Positions 16,542-25,262 of a DNA stretch of 26,329 bases are shown in pieces (the first letter of the stretch is position 1; each line of letters starts with the position of its first letter). Under the pieces are notes generated by a model that did no database searches, had not been told where the DNA came from, and saw only the letters and a list, made by a program, of their open reading frames with translations. The stretch comes from Bacteroides sp. (GTDB lineage Bacteria > Bacteroidota > Bacteroidia > Bacteroidales > Bacteroidaceae). The stretch covers positions 1-26,329 of the forward strand of contig NZ_JASLER010000020.1 of the NCBI RefSeq assembly GCF_030151085.1, given 5' to 3'. The position numbers and the translations under genes are program-made.

Positions 16542-17006
16542 ATGGAAGACATGACAGACTTGGCAATGATGATATTGATACCTTTTTTCTGTATTGGAGT
16601 GATTTTTATCGGAATGGGATATGTGATCAGGTATTTTATGCAAAAACGACTGCGACGGTGTAGCGAAATGGTATCGGGTAAAGTTGTTGATACTGATCTG
16701 TTTAGTGTGAAAATGAACAGACAAGTGAGGAAAGAATTTTATCGTCCGGTAATCGAGTTTACAGTCGGTAAAGAAGTGTTTCGGGCTGTACCTCCCAACG
16801 GAGCTGTGAAAAGAACCTATGCTATTGGAGAAGATATATTGATATACTATAACCCTCACAAGCTGGATGAAATAATAATCCGTCACGAATATGAGAAAGA
16901 AATAAGAAAAGTTTTTTTGATTTTCCTCATTGTAGGGCTTTGCATTCCTATACTGGGTATTGTATTGGGATGGCTCGTATTTATGCTGATGGACAATTTT
17001 ATATGA
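16542..17006 (+). CDS. Small DUF3592-like membrane protein
   Basis: A 154-residue protein with transmembrane helices at about 8-31 and 125-149 and a soluble beta-rich middle. The middle reads like DUF3592: a varied-strand opening SGKVVDTD, then YRPVIEFTVGKEVFRAVPPNG, and the closing block IGEDILIYYNPHKLDEIII, where the family has 'vG..v.VyYdP.nP..a'. Function is unknown in the family. It is followed 81 bases later by the thioredoxin gene. Both genes are enclosed by the paired direct repeats at 16368 and 17517. Confidence 0.65.
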   Translation: MEDMTDLAMMILIPFFCIGVIFIGMGYVIRYFMQKRLRRCSEMVSGKVVDTDLFSVKMNRQVRKEFYRPVIEFTVGKEVFRAVPPNGAVKRTYAIGEDILIYYNPHKLDEIIIRHEYEKEIRKVFLIFLIVGLCIPILGIVLGWLVFMLMDNFI

Positions 17007-17024
17007 TCCTAATTCTATGCTATG

Positions 17025-17058
17025 TTTCAAACTTTTCTTCATTCGATATTGTTTGAAA
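17025..17058 (+). promoter_or_regulatory. Inverted repeat in the leader of the thioredoxin gene
   Basis: TTTCAAAC (17025-17032) and GTTTGAAA (17051-17058) form a perfect 8-base stem with an 18-base loop between the DUF3592-like gene and the thioredoxin start. An AGGAG follows immediately but is 27 bases from the ATG, too far to act as its Shine-Dalgarno. It could be a hairpin in the mRNA or a protein site. Confidence 0.4.
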
Positions 17059-17087
17059 GGAGAATCAATCATTTAAAATATATCGAT

Positions 17088-17411
17088 ATGGAAGAAAAGA
17101 AAGAAGCTCGTGAAGAACGGAATAAGGAAAAATTGGCAAATGCTGATTGGGTCATGGCTGAGTTTTATGCGACGTGGTGTCCTCATTGCCAGCGTATGCA
17201 TCCCATTGTCGAAGAGTTTAAGAAATCAATGAAAGAAGTTCTGGAAGTAGTGCAGGTCGATGTCGATCAAGAAAAAGCTCTTTCTGATTTCTATACCATC
17301 GAAACGGTTCCTACATTTATACTTATGAGAAAAGGTGAACAACTTTGGCGGCAATCCGGCGAACTTACTTTAAAAAGACTGGAGAAAGCCGTAAAAGATT
17401 TTGTTGACTGA
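17088..17411 (+). CDS. Thioredoxin-family protein
   Basis: A 107-residue thioredoxin-fold oxidoreductase. The active site is WCPHC (30-34), instead of the classical WCGPC, and the cis-proline is in TVPTF. The Pro-His dipeptide is seen in DsbA-like and some Bacteroides thioredoxins and suggests a more oxidising potential. No signal peptide is present; the N-terminus is a charged helix (MEEKKEAREERNKEK). The ATG at 17088 was preferred to 17022 because the extra 22 residues would come from the hairpin leader and do not look like the family. A strong terminator follows 30 bases downstream. Confidence 0.87.
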   Translation: MEEKKEAREERNKEKLANADWVMAEFYATWCPHCQRMHPIVEEFKKSMKEVLEVVQVDVDQEKALSDFYTIETVPTFILMRKGEQLWRQSGELTLKRLEKAVKDFVD

Positions 17412-17440
17412 TATCGCGTAGATTATTCCTGTTAAAAGTC

Positions 17441-17482
17441 GGAGGTCTTGTAAGTGCATGCTTATAGGACTTCCTTTTTTTT
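17441..17482 (+). terminator. Intrinsic terminator after thioredoxin
   Basis: A 14-base stem (17441-17454 with 17461-17474) with three G-T wobbles, loop TGCATG, and a run of eight T (17475-17482). Confidence 0.87.
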
Positions 17483-17516
17483 ATGTTCTCTTAGTTTGGC
17501 TGCCTGAATTTAAATT

Positions 17517-17583
17517 CAATATTGTATCATATTTCGCTAATAGCATATCATAATATATGTTTCAAATGTCGTACTTTTGTTTC
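17517..17583 (+). repeat. Upstream direct repeat, copy B, ending in the mannosidase -7 element
   Basis: Second copy of the element at 16368-16431, three bases longer, same orientation. It ends in TACTTTTG (17572-17579), a perfect TAnnTTTG, which would start the mannosidase transcript about 20 bases before its ATG. There is no TTTG at the -33 position in either copy, so the conserved upstream part may bind an activator. Confidence 0.75.
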
Positions 17584-17608
17584 TATTGAAATTGAAACAT
17601 AATAACTT

Positions 17609-20200
17609 ATGAAACACATTCTTATGAAACTTAAAACAGCCGTAATTGTCGTTGGTTTATTATCGGGCAGTGCATTGTCTGCCTCCGTCCCGTTAGTGAA
17701 AAACTTGCATGAAGGTTGGAGGTTTAAACAAGCAAGATTGACTAATTGGTATCCGGCTACTGTGCCGGGAGTAGTTCACACAGATTTACTGCAAAACAAG
17801 ATTATTGAAGATCCGTTTTTCCGACTGAATGAGCGGGGCTTGCAATGGATTGACAAGGAAGACTGGATTTACGAGACTCGCTTTTCTTTGTCTTCTGATA
17901 TGATGCAGAAAGAAAATCTGGACTTGGTATTTGAAGGATTGGATACCTATGCCGATGTCTATCTGAACGATGAATGTGTATTGAAAGCAGATAATATGTT
18001 TCGTCGTTGGTCGCTTCCCGTTAAGCAGTATATTAAAGAAGGAGATAATGTATTGAAGATTTATTTCCACTCACCAATAAAGATCGATGTTCCTAAATGG
18101 GATGCATTGCCTTATCATTATCCGGCTTCCAATGACCAGTCGGAAAACGGTGGGTTGCTTGATAAGAAAATCAGCATCTTTGCCCGTAAGGCGGGGTATC
18201 ATTATGGTTGGGACTGGGGCCCTCGTTTGGTTACTTCCGGTATTTGGCGACCTGTATATATTAAAGCATGGAGTGACTCACGTATCAATGATGTATTTAT
18301 TGAGCAGAAGCAGGTAAATGCAAGTAAAGCCGTGATTGTCGGTCATGTTGAACTGAATGCTGACAAAGATATAAACGGCGCTATGGTTACTGTAACAGAT
18401 GAGGCTACCGGAAAAGTGCTTGGCAAGCAGCAGACGGATTTGAAGAAGGGAAGTAATCAGGTCACAGTGAACTTCGTACTTACAAAACCTAAACTTTGGT
18501 GGAGCAACGGACTGGGCGAACCCTATCTGTATCGTTTTCGTACAGATGTTACCGCTAATAAGGAAATCCTGGATTCAAAAACAGAGAAAGTCGGCATTCG
18601 TTCTTTGAAGGTGGTACATCAACCTGATAAAGACGGGCATACCTTTTATATAGAATTAAATGGACGTCCTGTATTTGCTAAAGGTGCTAACTATATTCCT
18701 TGTGATAACTTCCTGCCTCGTGTTACTCCCGATATTTATAAGAAAACGGTTCTTGATGCTGCCAATGCTAATATGAATATGCTTCGTGTTTGGGGTGGAG
18801 GAACATATGAAAATGATCTTTTCTATGATTTGTGTGATGAACATGGCATTATGATCTGGCAAGACTTTATGTTTGCATGCAGCATGTATCCTGCCGAAGG
18901 TGCTTTACTTGAAAGCATTCGTCAGGAAGCTATTGATAATGTAAAAAGGCTGCGTAATCATGCATGTATCGCTTTGTGGTGTGGCAATAATGAGTGCCAG
19001 GATGCTTGGGTAGGTTGGGGTTGGAAGCCGGAAATAGAAAAACAAGGTAAGGAATATGCAGATAAAGTTTGGGCGCAATATAAGCAACAATATCATGTGA
19101 CTTTGCCGGAAGTGGTAAAGGAATATGCTCCTGAAACATTCTATTGGCCGTCGTCTCCGTTTGCTTTTGAAGGAGAATCGTCCGGAACAACTGACGGTGA
19201 CCGCCATTATTGGAGTGTATGGCATGGCAAAGTGCCTATCTCGGATTATAATAAAGAGAAATCCCGCTTTTTCAGTGAATACGGTTTCCAGTCATTCCCT
19301 GAATTTGAATCGGTAAAGCGTTATGCTCCGAATCCGGAGGACTGGGACATTCGTTCGGAAGTAATGATGTCTCATCAACGTGGTGGAGATCATGCTAACG
19401 GATTGATCGAAACCTATCTGCTCAATGAATATAAGACACCACATAATTTCCAATCTTTCCTATACATGAACCATGTATTGCAGGGAGATGCCATAAAGAC
19501 AGCTATCGAGGCGCATCGTCGCCAGATGCCTTATAATATGGGAACTCTCTTCTGGCAGCATAATGATTGTTGGCCGGTTGCCTCATGGGCAAGCCGCGAC
19601 TACTACGGACGATGGAAAGCACAGCACTATTATGCCCGTAAAGCTTTTGAAGATATATTGATTTCTCCGATTGTAGAGGGAGATGATTTGAAAGTATATG
19701 GTGTATCTGACCGTATAAAGGGTGCTTCCGGAAAGTTGCAAGTGCAAGTGTGTGGATTCGATGGAAAGGTTATCCATAATTGGAGCAAATCCATTAGTGT
19801 TTCCGGCAATTCCAGTCAGGTCTGCTTTTCTGCTCCATTGACCGAATTGCTGAAAGATACTGAAAAAGGAGATGTGTATGTCCGCGTGGCTTATGCTGAT
19901 AAATCCGGCAAAGTCTATGATAATAACTACTACTTAGGCAAACAAAAAGAGATGAACTATCCGAAGGTCAATTTGACTACAGAGGTTCAACCCATTGAGG
20001 GAGGTTATGAGGTTACGGTTTCATCGGATAAGTTTGCCCGTGCGGTCTTCTTGTCTATTGCCGATAACGAAAGCTTGTATAGCGATAATTACTTTGATGT
20101 TCAGCCGAATGGCAGTGTGAAAGTGCAGGTTGTCACTCAGCTACCTATCGATAAATTTAAGGAGTCGTTGAAGCTGACTTGCTTGAATAATGAATTTTAG
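17609..20200 (+). CDS. Beta-mannosidase, glycoside hydrolase family 2 (exported)
   Basis: An 863-residue GH2 enzyme that removes beta-linked mannose from the non-reducing end of mannosides. A signal peptide (hydrophobic core 11-23, cleavage near SALSA-SVPL) sends it to the periplasm. Parts in order: sugar-binding jelly-roll with GWRFKQ and TVPGVVHTDL (36-60) and HYGWDWGPRLVTSGIWRPV (198-216, split in the protein as HYGWDWGPR and GIWRPV), an Ig-like domain, and the TIM barrel from about 345. Acid/base is Glu462 in WCGNNEC and nucleophile is Glu557 in SEYGF; the first agrees exactly with the BtMan2A numbering I remember. Length equals that enzyme. A second ATG at codon 6 is possible. It has its own promoter element and is convergent with the immune-like operon. 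Confidence 0.92.
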   Translation: MKHILMKLKTAVIVVGLLSGSALSASVPLVKNLHEGWRFKQARLTNWYPATVPGVVHTDLLQNKIIEDPFFRLNERGLQWIDKEDWIYETRFSLSSDMMQKENLDLVFEGLDTYADVYLNDECVLKADNMFRRWSLPVKQYIKEGDNVLKIYFHSPIKIDVPKWDALPYHYPASNDQSENGGLLDKKISIFARKAGYHYGWDWGPRLVTSGIWRPVYIKAWSDSRINDVFIEQKQVNASKAVIVGHVELNADKDINGAMVTVTDEATGKVLGKQQTDLKKGSNQVTVNFVLTKPKLWWSNGLGEPYLYRFRTDVTANKEILDSKTEKVGIRSLKVVHQPDKDGHTFYIELNGRPVFAKGANYIPCDNFLPRVTPDIYKKTVLDAANANMNMLRVWGGGTYENDLFYDLCDEHGIMIWQDFMFACSMYPAEGALLESIRQEAIDNVKRLRNHACIALWCGNNECQDAWVGWGWKPEIEKQGKEYADKVWAQYKQQYHVTLPEVVKEYAPETFYWPSSPFAFEGESSGTTDGDRHYWSVWHGKVPISDYNKEKSRFFSEYGFQSFPEFESVKRYAPNPEDWDIRSEVMMSHQRGGDHANGLIETYLLNEYKTPHNFQSFLYMNHVLQGDAIKTAIEAHRRQMPYNMGTLFWQHNDCWPVASWASRDYYGRWKAQHYYARKAFEDILISPIVEGDDLKVYGVSDRIKGASGKLQVQVCGFDGKVIHNWSKSISVSGNSSQVCFSAPLTELLKDTEKGDVYVRVAYADKSGKVYDNNYYLGKQKEMNYPKVNLTTEVQPIEGGYEVTVSSDKFARAVFLSIADNESLYSDNYFDVQPNGSVKVQVVTQLPIDKFKESLKLTCLNNEF

Positions 20201-20221
20201 ATTACTGCTTATTTAATAAAT

Positions 20222-20256
20222 TCGGAGACCATATTATCTTAAAATATGGTCTCCGA
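20222..20256. terminator. Hairpin between convergent mannosidase and STAND genes
   Basis: A 14-base stem starting TCGGAGACC (20222) and closing at 20256, with loop around ATCTTAA. It has no long T run on either side, but its place between two convergent genes and its symmetry suggest a bidirectional terminator. Confidence 0.6.
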
Positions 20257-20295
20257 TCAAGTATTGTTTTTGCCATTTTGAAAGATCAAGACTAA

Positions 20296-23200
20296 TTATG
20301 TATGTTTTATATACTCATCCAGTGCTTCGAAGGCAATTTTAAACGTTTCTTGATTTACATCCCATCCTAAGAAATGGAAGCCCATCTTCCCAGCTGGAAA
20401 ATCGACAGAAATACATTCTCCTATATGGGTCAAATTAGGACCATCATGTTCAATGGGTAGTAAAATTAATTGTTTGGGGTTATCAAGTGCGTGTTTAACT
20501 ACATCTTTAATCATATCTACCTCTTCAGTCATATTCCAATTTTCAAATTGTAACACAAGATAAGTCCCGGTCAATCCTAGTTTCTTTGCCAACCCTTTTC
20601 CTTTTTGACGAGCTAATATCATGGTATACATAGCTCCCATTTGGCGGGCATTGTAAGAAAAGACATTTTTATTGTTGCTAGAAGATAAATTTCTCTTGAT
20701 TGTTTTAATTTTGGATTTAAAAATACTCTTGAGAGACTTTTTGGGTAAAACTTGTTCTCCTTTACTATTATACCATATACGAAATTCATCTCCTGCAAAA
20801 TCTTTTATTTTATCAAAATAAGCATAACCATAATCATTCATATGTTGATTCCCATGTCGATCAAGGCTTATTAATCTTATGATTGTTTCATCATCAGAAT
20901 ATTTTATAATGGTTCCATAGTCTCCGTAATCATCTGCTACAAGGTTCTGTTTTAGGTCTAAATTAAGGAAACAGTCAACCCGTCCAAGCTCATCTAAATT
21001 TCTTTTTTGCGCATAATATCCCTTCTTGTTTATATGATAATTACCACACTCGTCAAGACTATAAACGGTTTCACAATCTTCCTCTTTTTGATAATTCTTA
21101 CCATAATCTCCCAATTCATCCGATAAGTTTACTGTGTTCTTTTTGTTAATATCGTAATAATATTCATAACGGTTAGTTTCATCAAGACTTTTCCATTCTT
21201 CTGTATATGCATAACCTTCGTTGTTCTGGTGAATTAACCCATTTTCATCCAAGGAGCCTGTAATTTTTGCTTCATCTGAAAGATATTCATAACTATAACC
21301 ATAGTTTCCTTTTGCATCTTTAAATGGTTCTCCTGTAGAGGTGAAATACAACTCCTTCACATTTTGACCACTATCATTTGTATAGCGTTTAATTTTTGAA
21401 TATCCTTGCTGATTATCATGTGGCATCCCATTACTATCTAAACACGTCAAAGTATATGAATTTTCATTATCGTCGTATGAATATTCTAATCCATAATCTC
21501 CATCTTCATCAGCGATTAATTCCATGGATTTTCCATAATATAACATTTTTAAGATGCGCTCTTTGGCATCTTCCTCAAAATATTTATAATATGCTCCAAA
21601 TTCATTAGGGATTGGTATATTGTCAGCATCCATATAGTGTACGTAGTAGGCATTGATTCTATCTTCATTGTCTACATATTCCTTGACTCCAGCAGTTCCA
21701 ATTAATTTCTTTTCATAATTGAAATCTTGTTGGAAAATAATTCTCCCTTTAGAGTCAAATCTTTGTTCTCTATATGCAACTCCCGAAGAATTGTCGGCTG
21801 GCTCACCATTTTTATCAAGATATACTGTGGTTTTTGTGCCATTATTCTCATCGTACTCATATTTGTATCCGAAACTACCATCGTTTAATACGATCGGTAT
21901 TTTATCAACATCATAGTATATCGACTTAATCATACGGCCTTGTTCGTCTACAATTTCTTCTAAATAACAATATCCACAATTATTTCCATTACAAGGCTCG
22001 CCATTTTGGTCAAGTATTGTTGTGGTCGTAATTAGCCCGTTTTCAGAATAAGATTTTTGTAGATTATAGTCTCCATCCTTGTCTATTACAAGTTCGTGCT
22101 CAAGGTTCTTGTAGCAGATTTTGATTAATCTATCATTTTTATCGAAGGTCTCTTCTTTATATGCCCAACCGAATGCAAACAAAATAGGCTGTTTGTGTTC
22201 ATTATGAATCGTGGTAATTACTAACTTCCCGTCACTTAATCGGATTGTTTCTTTTATGAATGCAAAGCATCCTTGCCCAATAGCAGGTGTTCCATTAATG
22301 TTGTAATAATATTGACTTTCTTTATCAGGTTCTTGTGTTGTTACTACAACACACACACCATCCTTATCTTCCATAGGGTTTCCTGATTTATCAATATTAA
22401 TACACTTCGTTGTATTATCATCTACGTATTCTACCGCATGTCCATATATGCCTTCATTGTTAGACATTGGATGACCGTGGATGTCGTAAAAACATTCCTT
22501 TATAAGCCTATCTTCATTATCATTCCATTTCCGAACAGCAAAATATCCGTTCGAACAAGGAATAAATTGATTATTAGAGTTTACGAATCTTTGTAGAATA
22601 GGTAAATCATCCGGACTCTCTAAGTCGTACTCAATCGCATCCACCTCGTAATCTTCATTTAGTATTCTTTCTCCAGAAGCATTTAGGCATCCTATTCGCA
22701 AAATATGGGTTCCTTCTTTATTAAAATCAATCCAGATTCCGCTTTGAAAAATGCCTGATGCACTATAAAATTTTATCTGGTTCAGTCTACTTAATGAATC
22801 ATGATTCCAGCGTTGTTCAGCTATATTGTCAGTAGATTGAACAAATACGCCATCTTTGTCTATATTCTTTAATCCTATAACCTGATGATTTTCATTGAAT
22901 ATTATGGTAATGCTGAAAACACCATCTTTGTCATTGATATATTCATTGTTTTGTCCCAGATAATAATTTTGGGCTGTCAAGTTATTGTTATCATATACAG
23001 AAACAGTTCCATAAACATTGTTAGGAGACTTCCAAGGGGTTCCATTTACGTCATAATAAGTTTCTTTATATTGTCTTCCTTTATCATCATACTCCATTCT
23101 TATTGTAACATACCCATCAAAATCAGGGGCAAGATTACCTTCTCCATCCAAATTATTTAGTTCTGTAAGCTGAAAGGAGTCCTCGTCATATCTTAGCCTT

Positions 23201-25260
23201 TTTTTACAAACACCTGTAATAATTTTAATTGGTTTTCCATCATAATCAATGAAAGTACGTTCTATTTCATTCCCACCAATATCAAATTTTGAATCAAATC
23301 CGTAATTACCATGAAGATGTGGACATGGAATTTGAATCCCATTATCCTTTTTAAAGAATCTTATTCTAACAGGGTTGTCATGATCGTCATATTCAGTTTC
23401 AACAATTGAATATCCATCGATGTTTATTGTAGGGTTTCCATTATCTCCCAGGTATGTACGCCTAATTTCTCTGTTTTGCTCATCATAATCTATATGGATA
23501 CCACAAAAACCACCATAAATATAGATTGGTGTCTCATAATTGATATTTCCATTTTTGATATCTCTTCCATAGAAATTTATATCAGAAATTATATTATCAT
23601 TATATTTCAAAGATACTGCATATACTCCATCTGTCGTGCAGGCTCTTTGATCCTGCTTTAAGAAAGACATTCTGTAAGTCGCATCTGTGAGTAATGGATC
23701 TCTGAAAATTTCTTGACTGCCTCCTTCTACTTCGTTTTCTTTAAACATTTCATCAGAAATAGTATTTCTAAATATTATTCCCACATAAAGTAAATTATCA
23801 GCTTGATATTTACCTAAGCATTTGCTCATCGTTCTAAATTCTCCAAAATCCAAAGCATTATCTAACAATCTACGTCCTTTTTGGGTCAAAACATTTAGAC
23901 TACTCAATCGCTTTTGCTTATTATACTCACGATTTCTTATGATGCGTTGTTCTTCTTGTTCCGCTAATAACTTGTTTTGTTCTTCTTCGTATGCCTTAAT
24001 AGCTTGTTCAGCCTCTCTGATCTCTTTACGCTTTTTGATGATAGGACATAATATGTCATGGATAAATTCTACTCTATACCCGTCTGATGTTGAGTATTTC
24101 CGCAATAGTTGGCACTCAATTAGGTCGTCAATATAATTTTTCCCTATTTCTTTGCAAATAATTTTTAGAGACTTGTTTTCTCTACGGTATTCTTCATTAA
24201 GAAGGCAATCTTCAATATGCTCAATGATATCAGTAGGAATATCTTTTATACAATTCAAATAGAAGGTTTCAATGATTTCCCCGCTTTTTTGTTCAACTAA
24301 CGTGGCTGTAATGGTTTCTTCTGTTTTTTCCTCATATAAACGATTAAGGTATAAGGATAGAATAGCTGAATCTACATCTATTTCAGGAACGCCATCAATA
24401 TTGAAATCTTTTCTATTGGTTACTTTTTCAATTATTAACTTAGCAACCTCTATTGACACTAATCCTTGACGAGGTTTCTGAATAATTTCTGCAGCTTGTT
24501 CCTCATTAATAGGTCTGAGCCCATAACGATGTTGCCTTAAAGACGGAATAAATGCAGTATGGAATTCAAATTCCGACAGAAAATCTTCACGTAATGTAAA
24601 TAAAAAGTGTATTTCGTTGTCGAAGACATATTTGTTGCTGTTATCTTCGACCTCAAAATCTATATCATCTAGATCTGTAGCAAAATTATCTGCTGTAGTA
24701 AAAATTATATCTTCCTTTATTGTATTATTGTTCACCTTACTATTACTTATCGCATTAGGAATTACATCATTCAAGAAATCAGCCATTTCTTGGAAGAAGC
24801 TCAATCTTAATTTGGTATTTTGTTGTAATGTGAAAATTTCCTCAAACTGGTCAAATATGATCAATAGTTTTATTCGTTCGCCTTGTTGGTTGTAGAATTC
24901 ATTGCAATGAAAAAACTCCCAAAGCAACTTACATTCTCTTTGGGGAGAAAGTATTTTCTTGACATCAATCTTATCATTTATGAGAGAATCATATATTTGT
25001 GTAACGTAATCTTTGGCTTCTTTATGCTCAAGACGTATATAGATGGGGTGTACACCGCGTCTGCGTGCGGCAGGTATAATTCCGGCATTTATAATAGATG
25101 ATTTACCAACACCGGAACGTCCATATAAGATCGTATCAGTATCATTTAATACTCGTTGAGAAAGACTTCGAATATCTTCATCGCGACCATAAAGGACTTC
25201 TCCTTCACGATACGCTTTTAATCCTAACCATGGATTTGAATTAGCATTACTCATAATCAT
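20296..25260 (-). CDS. nSTAND1-type NTPase with ~29 alternating short repeats and a novel C-terminal domain
   Basis: A 1654-residue protein. Residues 10-270 are a STAND-class ATPase of the nSTAND1 type: NPWLGLKAY and YGRDEDI at the start, Walker A GRSGVGKSS (47-55), Walker B LLIIFDQFEEIF (132-143), and FTLREDFL with Arg224, then the RYGLRPINEEQAAEII helix. A winged-helix-like part follows (about 375-405), then a charged coiled coil (410-450). Residues 544-1505 hold about 29 Gly/Tyr/Asp-rich units of roughly 33 residues, late ones alternating between a GDYG-type and a GYAY-type. After a basic linker, residues 1532-1654 form an unrecognised domain (GLTGTYLVLQFENW, ILLPIEHDG). It starts two bases after the upstream SIR2-TIR gene stop. 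STAND proteins oligomerise when the repeat part meets a trigger; that reading is inference. Base composition is much more AT-rich than in the mannosidase gene. Confidence 0.85.
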   Translation of the reverse strand: MIMSNANSNPWLGLKAYREGEVLYGRDEDIRSLSQRVLNDTDTILYGRSGVGKSSIINAGIIPAARRRGVHPIYIRLEHKEAKDYVTQIYDSLINDKIDVKKILSPQRECKLLWEFFHCNEFYNQQGERIKLLIIFDQFEEIFTLQQNTKLRLSFFQEMADFLNDVIPNAISNSKVNNNTIKEDIIFTTADNFATDLDDIDFEVEDNSNKYVFDNEIHFLFTLREDFLSEFEFHTAFIPSLRQHRYGLRPINEEQAAEIIQKPRQGLVSIEVAKLIIEKVTNRKDFNIDGVPEIDVDSAILSLYLNRLYEEKTEETITATLVEQKSGEIIETFYLNCIKDIPTDIIEHIEDCLLNEEYRRENKSLKIICKEIGKNYIDDLIECQLLRKYSTSDGYRVEFIHDILCPIIKKRKEIREAEQAIKAYEEEQNKLLAEQEEQRIIRNREYNKQKRLSSLNVLTQKGRRLLDNALDFGEFRTMSKCLGKYQADNLLYVGIIFRNTISDEMFKENEVEGGSQEIFRDPLLTDATYRMSFLKQDQRACTTDGVYAVSLKYNDNIISDINFYGRDIKNGNINYETPIYIYGGFCGIHIDYDEQNREIRRTYLGDNGNPTINIDGYSIVETEYDDHDNPVRIRFFKKDNGIQIPCPHLHGNYGFDSKFDIGGNEIERTFIDYDGKPIKIITGVCKKRLRYDEDSFQLTELNNLDGEGNLAPDFDGYVTIRMEYDDKGRQYKETYYDVNGTPWKSPNNVYGTVSVYDNNNLTAQNYYLGQNNEYINDKDGVFSITIIFNENHQVIGLKNIDKDGVFVQSTDNIAEQRWNHDSLSRLNQIKFYSASGIFQSGIWIDFNKEGTHILRIGCLNASGERILNEDYEVDAIEYDLESPDDLPILQRFVNSNNQFIPCSNGYFAVRKWNDNEDRLIKECFYDIHGHPMSNNEGIYGHAVEYVDDNTTKCINIDKSGNPMEDKDGVCVVVTTQEPDKESQYYYNINGTPAIGQGCFAFIKETIRLSDGKLVITTIHNEHKQPILFAFGWAYKEETFDKNDRLIKICYKNLEHELVIDKDGDYNLQKSYSENGLITTTTILDQNGEPCNGNNCGYCYLEEIVDEQGRMIKSIYYDVDKIPIVLNDGSFGYKYEYDENNGTKTTVYLDKNGEPADNSSGVAYREQRFDSKGRIIFQQDFNYEKKLIGTAGVKEYVDNEDRINAYYVHYMDADNIPIPNEFGAYYKYFEEDAKERILKMLYYGKSMELIADEDGDYGLEYSYDDNENSYTLTCLDSNGMPHDNQQGYSKIKRYTNDSGQNVKELYFTSTGEPFKDAKGNYGYSYEYLSDEAKITGSLDENGLIHQNNEGYAYTEEWKSLDETNRYEYYYDINKKNTVNLSDELGDYGKNYQKEEDCETVYSLDECGNYHINKKGYYAQKRNLDELGRVDCFLNLDLKQNLVADDYGDYGTIIKYSDDETIIRLISLDRHGNQHMNDYGYAYFDKIKDFAGDEFRIWYNSKGEQVLPKKSLKSIFKSKIKTIKRNLSSSNNKNVFSYNARQMGAMYTMILARQKGKGLAKKLGLTGTYLVLQFENWNMTEEVDMIKDVVKHALDNPKQLILLPIEHDGPNLTHIGECISVDFPAGKMGFHFLGWDVNQETFKIAFEALDEYIKHT

Positions 25261-25262
25261 TT

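Noticed and set aside
16527..17072. 181-codon minus-strand frame opposite the DUF3592-like gene
   Set aside because: Antisense to a frame with clear membrane helices and DUF3592 pattern; composition is that of a shadow frame.
20745..23640. Rhs/YD-repeat toxin interpretation of the STAND repeat array
   Set aside because: No secretion signal, no Rhs core or self-cleavage motif, no variable toxin tip; units alternate differently and sit behind a STAND ATPase.
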